Shown one piece after another: positions 45,288 to 53,688 of a stretch of 64,000 nt of DNA; position 1 is the first letter of the stretch, and every line of letters starts with the position of its first letter. The stretch covers positions 62,001-126,000 of the forward strand of contig NZ_JAHVHU010000015.1 in NCBI RefSeq assembly GCF_019802045.1. Reading direction: 5' to 3'. A program made the position numbers and the translations under genes. The notes beneath the pieces were generated by a model. It searched no databases. It was not told the DNA's origin and worked only from the letters and a program-made list of their open reading frames with translations. Source of the DNA: Membranihabitans marinus. GTDB lineage: Bacteria > Bacteroidota > Bacteroidia > Chitinophagales > Saprospiraceae.

Positions 45288-45717
45288 TTCCAATATCCTC
45301 TTTAGTGCTATTTTAAACGTCAATAGTAGAATTGGGCAAATGTTAATTAACGGCGATAGGTTTTTTGACTTTTACTCCCCAAAATATGCGAGGACAGAGA
45401 TTTTTGATCATCAGGATAAGATCAAGGAAATCGCTGATTTGACAACTGAAGAGTTTCTTGAAACCTATGAATTGATTACGAAAAATGTTACAATTCTAAA
45501 CCACTCAATTCTTCCTGAAAAGCATTTAAAAAAAGCCTTTGATTATTGCCATGACATTGATATTGATGACACAATTTTTGTAGGCTTTTCAGAATATTTA
45601 AAGACCAAATTATGGACTGGAGATAAAAAGCTAATCAAGGGATTGCAATCGAAAGGGTTCAAACGAATCATCACTACAGAAGAGCTATATGAAGAGTTTA
45701 TAAACCTTTTCATGTGA
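45268..45717 (+). CDS. PIN-domain toxin (putative ribonuclease)
   Basis: A 149-residue PIN-domain protein. ATG 45268 is preferred over TTG 45265. The acidic metal-binding residues are present: Asp7 (KKIIVDSNILFSAIL), Glu near 48 (ARTEIFDH), Asp in DIDIDDTIFVGFSEYL and Asp in LWTGDKKL. Such toxins cleave RNA and are held in check by the upstream antitoxin. The reading frame looks intact, unlike the modules at 36 kb. The pair is inserted between the haem-lipoprotein and ceramidase-fold genes in the same direction. Confidence 0.8.
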   Translation: MKKIIVDSNILFSAILNVNSRIGQMLINGDRFFDFYSPKYARTEIFDHQDKIKEIADLTTEEFLETYELITKNVTILNHSILPEKHLKKAFDYCHDIDIDDTIFVGFSEYLKTKLWTGDKKLIKGLQSKGFKRIITTEELYEEFINLFM

Positions 45718-45730
45718 TAAAAAAATCAAA

Positions 45731-47536
45731 ATGAACTTAAGATTAATATTTATTTCAGGTATTATGATTTTAACATTAAATCATAACCTCTTGGCACAGA
45801 AATCAACTGATCAAAATCTTATTCAAGTTGGTATTGCTATGGGTGATATTACCCCCTCGACGCCGATCCGGTTGGGCGGATACGGAGCACGGAGTAAGGC
45901 GGAAGCTACGACAGCTATGCATACACTGGAAACAAAGGTTCTGGTGCTGGGTGCAGATCACGAGAAACCAGCTGTGTTTATCACTCTGGATCTGGTGGGA
46001 TTATCTGATTATATGACCACAAACATCGTGGAAGGGATCCGAAAGAGCAGAAACATTGATCCTGCGCAGATCGCGATCAGTGCTTCCCATACCCACGGGG
46101 CTCCTGAGGTGGGAAATATTATAAATATTCTTCAGTACCGGGGGGAGACATTTAGTGATTCATTGCTTTCTCAGGAGCAGCTCAATCACATTGCAAAGTA
46201 CAATGATCAGATTATAGCTACCGTACTGGAAACAGTAGAACAGGCTTTTGAGGATCGCCAGCCTTCCATCGTGGCCTGGGGGCAGGGTCAGGCGGGTTTT
46301 GCAAAGAACCGGAGAACTGAAGGCGGCCCGGTTGATCCTGCATTGCCAATGATGAGAATCACTAGTCCGGAAGGGGGCTTACGTGGCGTATTGCTGAACT
46401 ATGCATGCCATGGAACGACCCTCACCGGTGCGGTTAATGAGATTCACGGAGACTGGATCAGCGAAGCGAAATCAATTATTGAAACAAGACACCCCGGTGC
46501 TTTAGCCATGATAGCCATTGGTTGCGGCGGAGATGCGAATCCCAATCCCCGGGGCACCATCCAGGATATGAAGACTCATGGAATTGAAATTGCAGACCAA
46601 GTGGATCGGTTGCTAAATGCACAGCTGGATACGCTAACCTCTGTTCCTGAGTGTAAAATGAAACGGATCGATCTGCCTTTTAGCGAGATACCCACCGTGG
46701 AGGCCCTGATCGTTGCGGCAAATAAAGATCAAACCATAAAAGGATATTATTCCCGGCTGGCATTGGACCGGATTATGAGAGGGAACCCCATACCGGAAAC
46801 ATTGTCTTATCCGATCCAGGTATGGGCGTTTGACGATGAAATGGCCATGGTGAATCTGGCGGGTGAAGTGGTGGTGGATTATTCCATCCGGTTAAAAAAT
46901 GAATGGGGTGCGGAGATGCTTTGGGTGAATGGTTATATGAATGAGGTCCCATGTTACATTGCCTCCGAACGGGTTATTGAGGAAGGCGGGTATGAAGCGG
47001 AATCGAGCATGTACTATTACGACAAACCTTCGCCTTTCTCGACCGAAGTGGAAGATCTTATCGTCAATGCGGTTGATGACTTGTTACCAGCTCGTTTCAA
47101 AGAAAACCGTCCTGAGACCAACCGATTAAGAAGCGTTTCTCCGGAGCAAGATGGCGCTATATATTTGCATGCATCGGAGGCGGAAAGCATCGGTCCCAAT
47201 ATAAAATACATGCCCGAATGGAAAGCCTTTGGCTGGTTTAATACGGAGGATGCAGCGAAATGGGAAGTGAATGTAAAGAAGCCCGGGAAGTATAATGTGT
47301 ATTTGGAATGGTCGGTTGATGATGCCAGATCCGGCAAAACATTTGAATTTGGAAATAAATCCGATCGGATCACGGGAAAAATAGGAAAATCAGGTTCCTG
47401 GTTTACCTTCCGGAAAGAGTTGATCGGCACGATATCGCTTCGGCCTGGGGTGAATCAATTGGTTTTTAAATCCGGAGATATCCAGGAGAAGGGGGCCATG
47501 TTGGACTTAAGGGAGTTGGTTTTGGTTCCTGAATAA
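45731..47536 (+). CDS. Neutral ceramidase-fold hydrolase (zinc site kept, serine motif changed)
   Basis: A 601-residue secreted protein (signal IFISGIMILTLNHNLLAQ) of the neutral/alkaline non-lysosomal ceramidase family (PF04734). It starts with the family opening VGIAMGDITPSTPIRLGGYG. Probable zinc histidines are His120 and His122 (SHTHGAP) and the CHGT histidine (about residue 229). In true ceramidases the nucleophile serine lies in NxGDVSPN; here the site reads GGDANPN (267-272), with Asn270 in place of Ser. A C-terminal beta-sandwich follows (about 480-600). Cleavage of ceramide is therefore unlikely; an amide or ester on a glycan is more plausible. Confidence 0.75.
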   Translation: MNLRLIFISGIMILTLNHNLLAQKSTDQNLIQVGIAMGDITPSTPIRLGGYGARSKAEATTAMHTLETKVLVLGADHEKPAVFITLDLVGLSDYMTTNIVEGIRKSRNIDPAQIAISASHTHGAPEVGNIINILQYRGETFSDSLLSQEQLNHIAKYNDQIIATVLETVEQAFEDRQPSIVAWGQGQAGFAKNRRTEGGPVDPALPMMRITSPEGGLRGVLLNYACHGTTLTGAVNEIHGDWISEAKSIIETRHPGALAMIAIGCGGDANPNPRGTIQDMKTHGIEIADQVDRLLNAQLDTLTSVPECKMKRIDLPFSEIPTVEALIVAANKDQTIKGYYSRLALDRIMRGNPIPETLSYPIQVWAFDDEMAMVNLAGEVVVDYSIRLKNEWGAEMLWVNGYMNEVPCYIASERVIEEGGYEAESSMYYYDKPSPFSTEVEDLIVNAVDDLLPARFKENRPETNRLRSVSPEQDGAIYLHASEAESIGPNIKYMPEWKAFGWFNTEDAAKWEVNVKKPGKYNVYLEWSVDDARSGKTFEFGNKSDRITGKIGKSGSWFTFRKELIGTISLRPGVNQLVFKSGDIQEKGAMLDLRELVLVPE

Positions 47537-47557
47537 AATCGTATTTAAATAAAGCAC

Positions 47558-48502
47558 TCACCAACGATCCACCCCCAATAGTTTTTTGCCCAGCGCACTC
47601 AACGCTGCCCGAGAATACTTTGTTTGTTCCCATTTCCTGGGGTCCCCCGGGAAGGCATAGCCTTCGGGTGGGATTCTATTTTTCCAGGAGTTTATTCGCC
47701 ATTCCCGTAACGCGGTGTTTTGTTCATCGGCTGGCATCATAGCGATGTATTGGGCGATGCGAACTTTATCTTTTGATTTATTGGGTCGGATGCCATGGGG
47801 GAGCAGACTATTGAAAATCAATAAATCACCTGCCTCCATGGCTGTTTTTTCGATTTTATCCTCCAGACCGGAGATATCCGGCATAAAGTGATTTCGATCT
47901 TCCGGTTGGGTCTTTTTCCATTCTTCATAATTCCTATACAGCCAGGGGATGCACTGAAAACCACCCATGTTTTTATCGGTTTGATCGGATAGTGCAAGCA
48001 CGCCCTGTACGTTCACCGGATTATCTTCCGGGTCATAATCCCAGTGGATAAATCCTTTACTCGTTTGGCCGGATTGAAGCGGAAGATTGAGGTTGGCGCG
48101 GTCGATCGTTACACAAAGTTTCTCCGTACCCCAGATGTCCACAAAAGCATTGTATATCCGGCGGGATTGCCGGTTGTTCCACAGCAGTTGATGATGATAC
48201 AGTTCGACCATGCCGGTACCGACCAGCTCTTTCATTTGCATTTCAGCTCTTGGCGGGGTATACCAGGTCGAAGGATCTTTCGGATCTTTTTCTTCGAATT
48301 CCCATATCAACCGGGCTGTTGCTTCAGCCTGGTGTCCGGGTATGGCTTTTTTGATGATGACATAGCCCTGGTTTTCCCAAAAATCCCATTGGTTTTCAGT
48401 CAGAATACGAAGTGGGGTATTTTGGTCTCTTTTGTTTAATCCAATGGAACTGCTTTTTGCGGTCGATGGATTGCCTGGTATATCCAAATTGTCTTTGATC
48501 AT
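47558..48502 (-). CDS. Phytanoyl-CoA dioxygenase (PhyH)-family Fe(II)/2-oxoglutarate oxygenase
   Basis: A 314-residue cytoplasmic protein. Fe(II) ligands appear as His153 and Asp155 (FIHWDYD) and His236 (LLPHGIRPN), and Arg248 (KVRIAQY) can bind 2-oxoglutarate. WENQGYVIIKKAI at the start is typical of the family. It hydroxylates an unknown small molecule or lipid. It is the only full gene on the minus strand, convergent with the ceramidase-fold gene (21 nt between stops) and divergent from SusC 48720, whose promoter lies in the 217-nt space between them. It might share regulation with that SusC. Confidence 0.85.
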   Translation of the reverse strand: MIKDNLDIPGNPSTAKSSSIGLNKRDQNTPLRILTENQWDFWENQGYVIIKKAIPGHQAEATARLIWEFEEKDPKDPSTWYTPPRAEMQMKELVGTGMVELYHHQLLWNNRQSRRIYNAFVDIWGTEKLCVTIDRANLNLPLQSGQTSKGFIHWDYDPEDNPVNVQGVLALSDQTDKNMGGFQCIPWLYRNYEEWKKTQPEDRNHFMPDISGLEDKIEKTAMEAGDLLIFNSLLPHGIRPNKSKDKVRIAQYIAMMPADEQNTALREWRINSWKNRIPPEGYAFPGDPRKWEQTKYSRAALSALGKKLLGVDRW

Positions 48503-48602
48503 GGTTTTGCATTTTAAATGGATAACTCCCTGTTACAGACAATATAACCATATTCTGGAACCCATTCAACATCTGCTGATAAAACAAAACTGGAAAGAAT
48601 TA

Positions 48603-48646
48603 TTTGGAAGTTAAAATTTTTAATACTATCTTGGTGTACGTTACCG
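48603..48646 (+). promoter_or_regulatory. Promoter plus candidate operator for SusC 48720
   Basis: TTTG at 48603-48606, 20 nt, TATCTTGG at 48627-48634, then GTGTACGTTACCG (48634-48646). It is almost base-for-base the same as 56129-56172 and of the same design as 26549 and 40631. Confidence 0.6.
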
Positions 48647-49070
48647 AAAAGATCACTATGATTTAATGCCCGATCTATCGCAAGGTCTTTGTCGGAGAAT
48701 GCTCTTATTACTAAAATATATGGAAATGATAAAGCAAGTATTCCTTAATTTCATTTGGATCTCTCTTTTTTTACTGGTTGCAGTACCGACAGGTTTTTCT
48801 TCAGATGTGTTGACGGTGAATACAGGAGAGGATTTAAGTCAGAACAATTTTGTTGGCGGCGTATCCGGTAAGGTTACCGATGAGGAAGGTGAGCCCTTGA
48901 TCGGGGTGAATGTCGTGGTACAGGATAGCAACAACGGTACATCGACTGATTTTGACGGGAATTATATGCTGGAGAATGTGGATGACGACGCTGTTTTGGT
49001 GTTTTCCTACGTCGGATACCAGACACAGGAAGTAGAAGTAGAGGGTCGGTCTGTGATTGATGTCAATATG
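48603..49070 (+). repeat. 468-bp near-identical segment, copy 1 (with 56129-56596)
   Basis: Covers promoter, leader, signal peptide and carboxypeptidase-like domain of the SusC gene. I count 8 substitutions and no indels against copy 2 (98.3% identity). Similarity falls abruptly after the GTGATTGATGTCAA region. Confidence 0.9.
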
Positions 49071-51866
49071 GTTTCTGATGCGCAGTTATTAGATGAATTG
49101 GTCGTTGTAGGTTACGGAACGGTGAAGAAAAGTGATTTAACAGGATCTGTTCAAAGACTTAGTGGAGAAAAATTTGAGAATCAAAATTTAACTCAAGTTG
49201 GAGAAATGCTAGCAGGCACGGTAGCAGGTTTCTCAGCAAATCAAAGTGCTTCACCAGCCGGCGGAAGTTCTATGGAGATCCGAGGCCCTACATCTCTTAC
49301 AGCAGGAACATCGCCTATGATCGTACTAGATGGCGTGATCTATAATGGTAGTCTCCGAGATATTAATCCGGCAGATATTGCGACGATTGATATACTAAAA
49401 GATGCCAGTTCTGCTGCTATTTTTGGGGCAGAAGCTGCCTCTGGTGTGGTATTGATTACCACTGTCAAAGGAAAAGCTGGGAAACCTGTCATCAATTTTT
49501 CGACTAAATTCGGGATAGCTCAGCCAACATATGCCCGAAAGCCCTATAGTCCGGAGGAATTCATCCAGTTTAGAGCGGATTATTTCAGAACCATTAATCC
49601 TGGGCAGAATTATGACTATTACACCAATCCTGAGAACTTGCCCGAGAACTTATCAGTCAGTGAATGGCGAGACTTGAGTCAAAGTCCATTACCGGATAAT
49701 ACGGATGAATATCTGAGACGATTAAATTTTTTCCCGATTGAACAAGAACAGTATAAAGCAGGGCAAACCACGGATTGGTATGACGTTGTAATAAGAAATG
49801 GAGTCCGTCAGTCGCATGACCTGAGCTTAAGCGGCGGAAGTGATAGAACAAATTATTACTGGTCTTTGGGCTATGTAGATAATGAGGGCTTGCGGTTAGG
49901 GGATGAGTACTCTGCAATCAGATCGAGAATGAATGTAGATTTCGATGTGACAGACTGGTTGAATGTGGGAGTCAATGCGCAGTTTTCTGATCGAGATGAG
50001 GGGGGTGTGCCGGCAAGTTACGTTATATATTCAAACAGCCCCTATGGACGCGTGTATAGTCCCAACGGCAACTTAGAGCGATTGGCACACGGACATACTT
50101 TTAACCCGTTAATTAATTATTTCAGGGATGACCGCTATCGCAAGGTGAATAGCCTTTTTACAAATTTATTTGCAGATGTTAAACTACCATTGGACATCAC
50201 GTACAAACTTTCATTTCAACCGCGATATGAAACAATGAAAGAATTATTTTTTCGGTCCACAGATCCACGACTTGGTGGCGACCCGGCTCAGGATCAAAGC
50301 ATCGGGCGGCGTAATGAATACTCGCGACAAGAATGGATATTGGATAATATATTGAAGTGGAACGGGGAGTTTGGAGCCCATGATTTTGATGTCACATTAT
50401 TGTATAGCGCTGAACAAAATAAATTTTGGAGCACACAGCAGGCCAACCAGAATATTAGTCCAAATGAAGAATTAGGCTATCACGGATTGCAGTTTGGTGA
50501 CGGACCGACTATAGATAATAACGATCGAATTTTTACTGGTGAGGCTTTTATGGCCCGTATAAACTATACGTTGATGGATAAGTATTTGCTGACGGCATCC
50601 ATTAGACGGGATGGATATTCTGCATTCGGCCAGGAGCAACCTCGAGCTACTTTTCCCGCTGCAGCTTTGGCATGGCAGATATCCCGGGAAAATTTCTATG
50701 ACGAAGACTGGTTTGTTAATCGGTTAAAGCTTCGACTCTCGTGGGGAAGTAACGGGAACAGAGACATCGGAATATATTCTGCGCTGGCTCGGTTGAATTC
50801 AGATTTATGGTTTGATGGCACGACGCCCAGGGTCGGCTTGTATAATTCTACTTTGGCGAATCCCGGTCTGGTTTGGGAGAAAACGAATTCGTTTAATATT
50901 GGCCTGGATATTGGCTTGATGGCGGACCGGTTTGATCTAAGCATCGATGTCTATGATGCCACCACCACCAATTTGTTGATGAATAGAAGATTGCCTATCC
51001 TCACTGGATTTACGAATATAACAACCAATTTAGGAAAATTGAGTAATAAAGGTGTGGAACTCACTTTCAATTCCAATAACATTACAGCCGCGGATTTCAA
51101 ATGGAATTCTAGCTTTGTCTTTTCTCTGAACAGGAATAAAATTATAGCCCTTTTTGGAGACAAAGGAGAGTATACTTTGCTTGGGGAACAAAGAAATGGA
51201 GAGTTACCTGATTATTCCAATCAGTGGTTTCCCGGATACGCCATCGATGCAGTCTGGGATTACGAGAGAGTTGGAGTCTGGCAGGTAGGTGAAGAGGATG
51301 AAGCCGCCAAGTATGTGATGCGACCGGGAGATTTTAAGTCAGTGGATGTAAATCAAGATGGCAAATACAGACCCGAAGATGATAAGCAATTCATTGGATT
51401 CAGACAGCCACGATTTAGACTGGGCCTAGGAAATGATTTTAGTATTCTTGAAAATTGGACCTTATCCGTATTTCTCCGGGCAGATCTCGGTCACATTGGA
51501 GCGGAATCGGGGGCACTGAATCCAGGAAATGAATCCAATGACCGACGCGGTCGGAATGTCGGTCCATTACCCTATTGGACCCCACAAAACCCAATTAATG
51601 ATTATGCGAGACTGGACCTTCACACCGGCGGGTATGGGGGTGGAATACAAATATATCGACCACGATCGTTTTTCCGGTTGCAGGATATTTCTTTGTCATA
51701 TCGGGTGCCTTCGGATCTGGTAGAAATGATAAAAATCGAAAATCTCAGAGTTTTCGCTTCTGCTCGTAACGTAGTGACTGTAACTAAATGGCCAAACTGG
51801 GATCCTGAATCGGGTTCTGCACCCATGCCAAAGTCATACAATTTTGGAATTAATTTGTCTTTATAA
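48720..51866 (+). CDS. SusC-type TonB-dependent receptor
   Basis: A 1,048-residue SusC. ATG 48720 (MEMIKQVFLN) or 48726 starts the signal peptide FIWISLFLLVAVPTGFS; in-frame ATG 48666 is less likely because it would precede the signal with a Cys/Arg-rich stretch. Domains: carboxypeptidase-D-like (VSGKVTDEEGEPLIGVNVVV), LDELVVVGYGTVKKSDLTGS, plug and barrel ending in YNFGINLSL. The DVNQDGKYRPEDD segment near residue 880 may bind calcium. The SusD partner begins 43 nt after the stop. Promoter and first ~117 codons are almost identical to the SusC at 56246, while the barrels differ strongly, so the receptors see different ligands but share expression and TonB-coupling ends. Confidence 0.95.
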   Translation: MEMIKQVFLNFIWISLFLLVAVPTGFSSDVLTVNTGEDLSQNNFVGGVSGKVTDEEGEPLIGVNVVVQDSNNGTSTDFDGNYMLENVDDDAVLVFSYVGYQTQEVEVEGRSVIDVNMVSDAQLLDELVVVGYGTVKKSDLTGSVQRLSGEKFENQNLTQVGEMLAGTVAGFSANQSASPAGGSSMEIRGPTSLTAGTSPMIVLDGVIYNGSLRDINPADIATIDILKDASSAAIFGAEAASGVVLITTVKGKAGKPVINFSTKFGIAQPTYARKPYSPEEFIQFRADYFRTINPGQNYDYYTNPENLPENLSVSEWRDLSQSPLPDNTDEYLRRLNFFPIEQEQYKAGQTTDWYDVVIRNGVRQSHDLSLSGGSDRTNYYWSLGYVDNEGLRLGDEYSAIRSRMNVDFDVTDWLNVGVNAQFSDRDEGGVPASYVIYSNSPYGRVYSPNGNLERLAHGHTFNPLINYFRDDRYRKVNSLFTNLFADVKLPLDITYKLSFQPRYETMKELFFRSTDPRLGGDPAQDQSIGRRNEYSRQEWILDNILKWNGEFGAHDFDVTLLYSAEQNKFWSTQQANQNISPNEELGYHGLQFGDGPTIDNNDRIFTGEAFMARINYTLMDKYLLTASIRRDGYSAFGQEQPRATFPAAALAWQISRENFYDEDWFVNRLKLRLSWGSNGNRDIGIYSALARLNSDLWFDGTTPRVGLYNSTLANPGLVWEKTNSFNIGLDIGLMADRFDLSIDVYDATTTNLLMNRRLPILTGFTNITTNLGKLSNKGVELTFNSNNITAADFKWNSSFVFSLNRNKIIALFGDKGEYTLLGEQRNGELPDYSNQWFPGYAIDAVWDYERVGVWQVGEEDEAAKYVMRPGDFKSVDVNQDGKYRPEDDKQFIGFRQPRFRLGLGNDFSILENWTLSVFLRADLGHIGAESGALNPGNESNDRRGRNVGPLPYWTPQNPINDYARLDLHTGGYGGGIQIYRPRSFFRLQDISLSYRVPSDLVEMIKIENLRVFASARNVVTVTKWPNWDPESGSAPMPKSYNFGINLSL

Positions 51867-51909
51867 TTAGATGCATAAAGATGTCATTGTCTTTATTAAT
51901 AATAATATT

Positions 51910-53676
51910 ATGAACATTAGAACAAAAATTCATTACATATTTATACTGATTCTGTTTGTCCAGTTTTCCTGCAAGGACGAATGGCTCGAACCCGAACCAT
52001 TGTCTTTTTATTCCCCGGGGAATGCATATGTTGATGAGGACGGATTTGAAGCTCTTTTGGTGAAAATGAGAAAGGATATCAGACGGGAAGTCTCAGGAGG
52101 TAATGGCGGGTATCATTTTTTTGCGATGGAATATACCTTGTCTGATTTGGCCATTTCTATTTTTCCTTCTGATTTAAGAATCCTTACACCGAGCAATGGA
52201 CCCACGTGGCCATATCTTAAAATGTTCAACGATGTTTATGGCTTTATCAAAAATTCTAATGTTCTTATTTCCAACATAGATAATATAGAATGGGAGGATC
52301 AATCCGTCCGCGATCGCCTTCTAGCCGAGGCATTCTGGCATCGAGCCTACTGGTATTACCGGTTGGTGCATACTTATGGTGACGTTCCTTGGGTCGGTGA
52401 GGAGATTAAAGGCGCGAAACTGGACTTTCAAACGTACTCCAGAACAGCTATTTTGAACAAATTACAATCAGATTTGGAGTGGGCTTCAGATAAATTACCT
52501 GAAGCAGCACAGCGGTTGGGTGATGTAACAAAGGGTGCTGTAGATCACCTTCTCACCAAAGTTTACTTGGCGAACTCTGACTTTGATGCTGCTATTGCGA
52601 AAGCTACAGATGTGATAAATGGGCCCTATAGTCTGATGACGGAGCGGTTTGGAATAGATGCGGATAATCCGGATAAGAACGTACAATGGGACCTGCACCG
52701 GTGGCAGAACAGAAACATTGCTCAAAACACGGAGACAATATACGCTACGATTGATCGACCAGATGGTCCCCCAGATTCTCGTTCCGGCGGGGTGTATTCC
52801 AACCGAAGATACACGCCTTCGTACTGGAAGGTTTTAGAAAGTACGGGTCAGAGAGCGCATAATTGGAGTACACCAGGAAGTGATACACTGGGTATAGGAA
52901 ATGCCGATGTACGAACCAATGTTTTTTGGCATTATGCAATTTGGGAGGACGAAGATTATTCCTGGGAAAACACACCAGACCTTCGACGAGCGGATGAAAA
53001 TTGGATTGAAATGGAAGAAATTTTGGTCAATGCACCCAATTCTCCTCAATTTGGAGAGCCTTTAAGCAAGGAGTTTTATGGAAGCTTAACCGATACATTT
53101 GATACCTGGTACCCTTGGCCACAATATAAAACATTTGTATTGACGCCAAACACACGATTGCCAGTCGGAGGGGAAGCAGATTGGTATATCTTCCGGTTAG
53201 CAGAGACGTACTTGCTTCGAGCTGAAGCATATTTGTGGAAGGGTGAATTAGCCCTTGCAGCGAATGATATTAACGCTGTTCGTGAACGGTCAAACGCACC
53301 TTTGATTTCTGTTGAAGAGGTGGACATTGATTTTGTTTTTGATGAGCGAGCGAGGGAATTGTACATGGAATCACCACGACACAATGAAATGGTAAGAGTT
53401 TCTTACATCATGGCAAAAGGAAATAAGAACGGATATAATTTGGAGACCTTTAGTGAATCCAATTGGTTCTATGATCGGGTAATGAGATTAAATACTCATT
53501 ATCACGACCCTAACCCGCCAGTATGGCGCGGAGCTGTAGCATTTATTTCACCGTACAATGTATTACTGCCCATTCCACAAAGTGTTATTGAAGCAAATAC
53601 CAAAGCTGTTGTGAATCAGAATAAGGGGTACGACGGTGCTGAAAACAATGTGGAACCAGTCCAGACTATTGAATAA
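51910..53676 (+). CDS. SusD/RagB-family glycan-binding lipoprotein
   Basis: A 588-residue lipoprotein (MNIRTKIHYIFILILFVQFSC, Cys21). ATG 51910 precedes the signal; the in-frame ATG 51871 adds thirteen residues. SusD features: DEWLEPEPLSFYSPGNAYVD, LAEAFWHRAYWYYRLVHTYG, then RLAETYLLRAEAYLWKGE, DERARELYMESPRHNEMVRV and the C-terminal LLPIPQSVIEAN. It is the partner of SusC 48720 and closer to the SusD at 59383 than to the other two. The end extends ~20 residues past the usual N-x-G-Y tail. Confidence 0.95.
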   Translation: MNIRTKIHYIFILILFVQFSCKDEWLEPEPLSFYSPGNAYVDEDGFEALLVKMRKDIRREVSGGNGGYHFFAMEYTLSDLAISIFPSDLRILTPSNGPTWPYLKMFNDVYGFIKNSNVLISNIDNIEWEDQSVRDRLLAEAFWHRAYWYYRLVHTYGDVPWVGEEIKGAKLDFQTYSRTAILNKLQSDLEWASDKLPEAAQRLGDVTKGAVDHLLTKVYLANSDFDAAIAKATDVINGPYSLMTERFGIDADNPDKNVQWDLHRWQNRNIAQNTETIYATIDRPDGPPDSRSGGVYSNRRYTPSYWKVLESTGQRAHNWSTPGSDTLGIGNADVRTNVFWHYAIWEDEDYSWENTPDLRRADENWIEMEEILVNAPNSPQFGEPLSKEFYGSLTDTFDTWYPWPQYKTFVLTPNTRLPVGGEADWYIFRLAETYLLRAEAYLWKGELALAANDINAVRERSNAPLISVEEVDIDFVFDERARELYMESPRHNEMVRVSYIMAKGNKNGYNLETFSESNWFYDRVMRLNTHYHDPNPPVWRGAVAFISPYNVLLPIPQSVIEANTKAVVNQNKGYDGAENNVEPVQTIE

Positions 53677-53688
53677 AACAGCTTTCGC

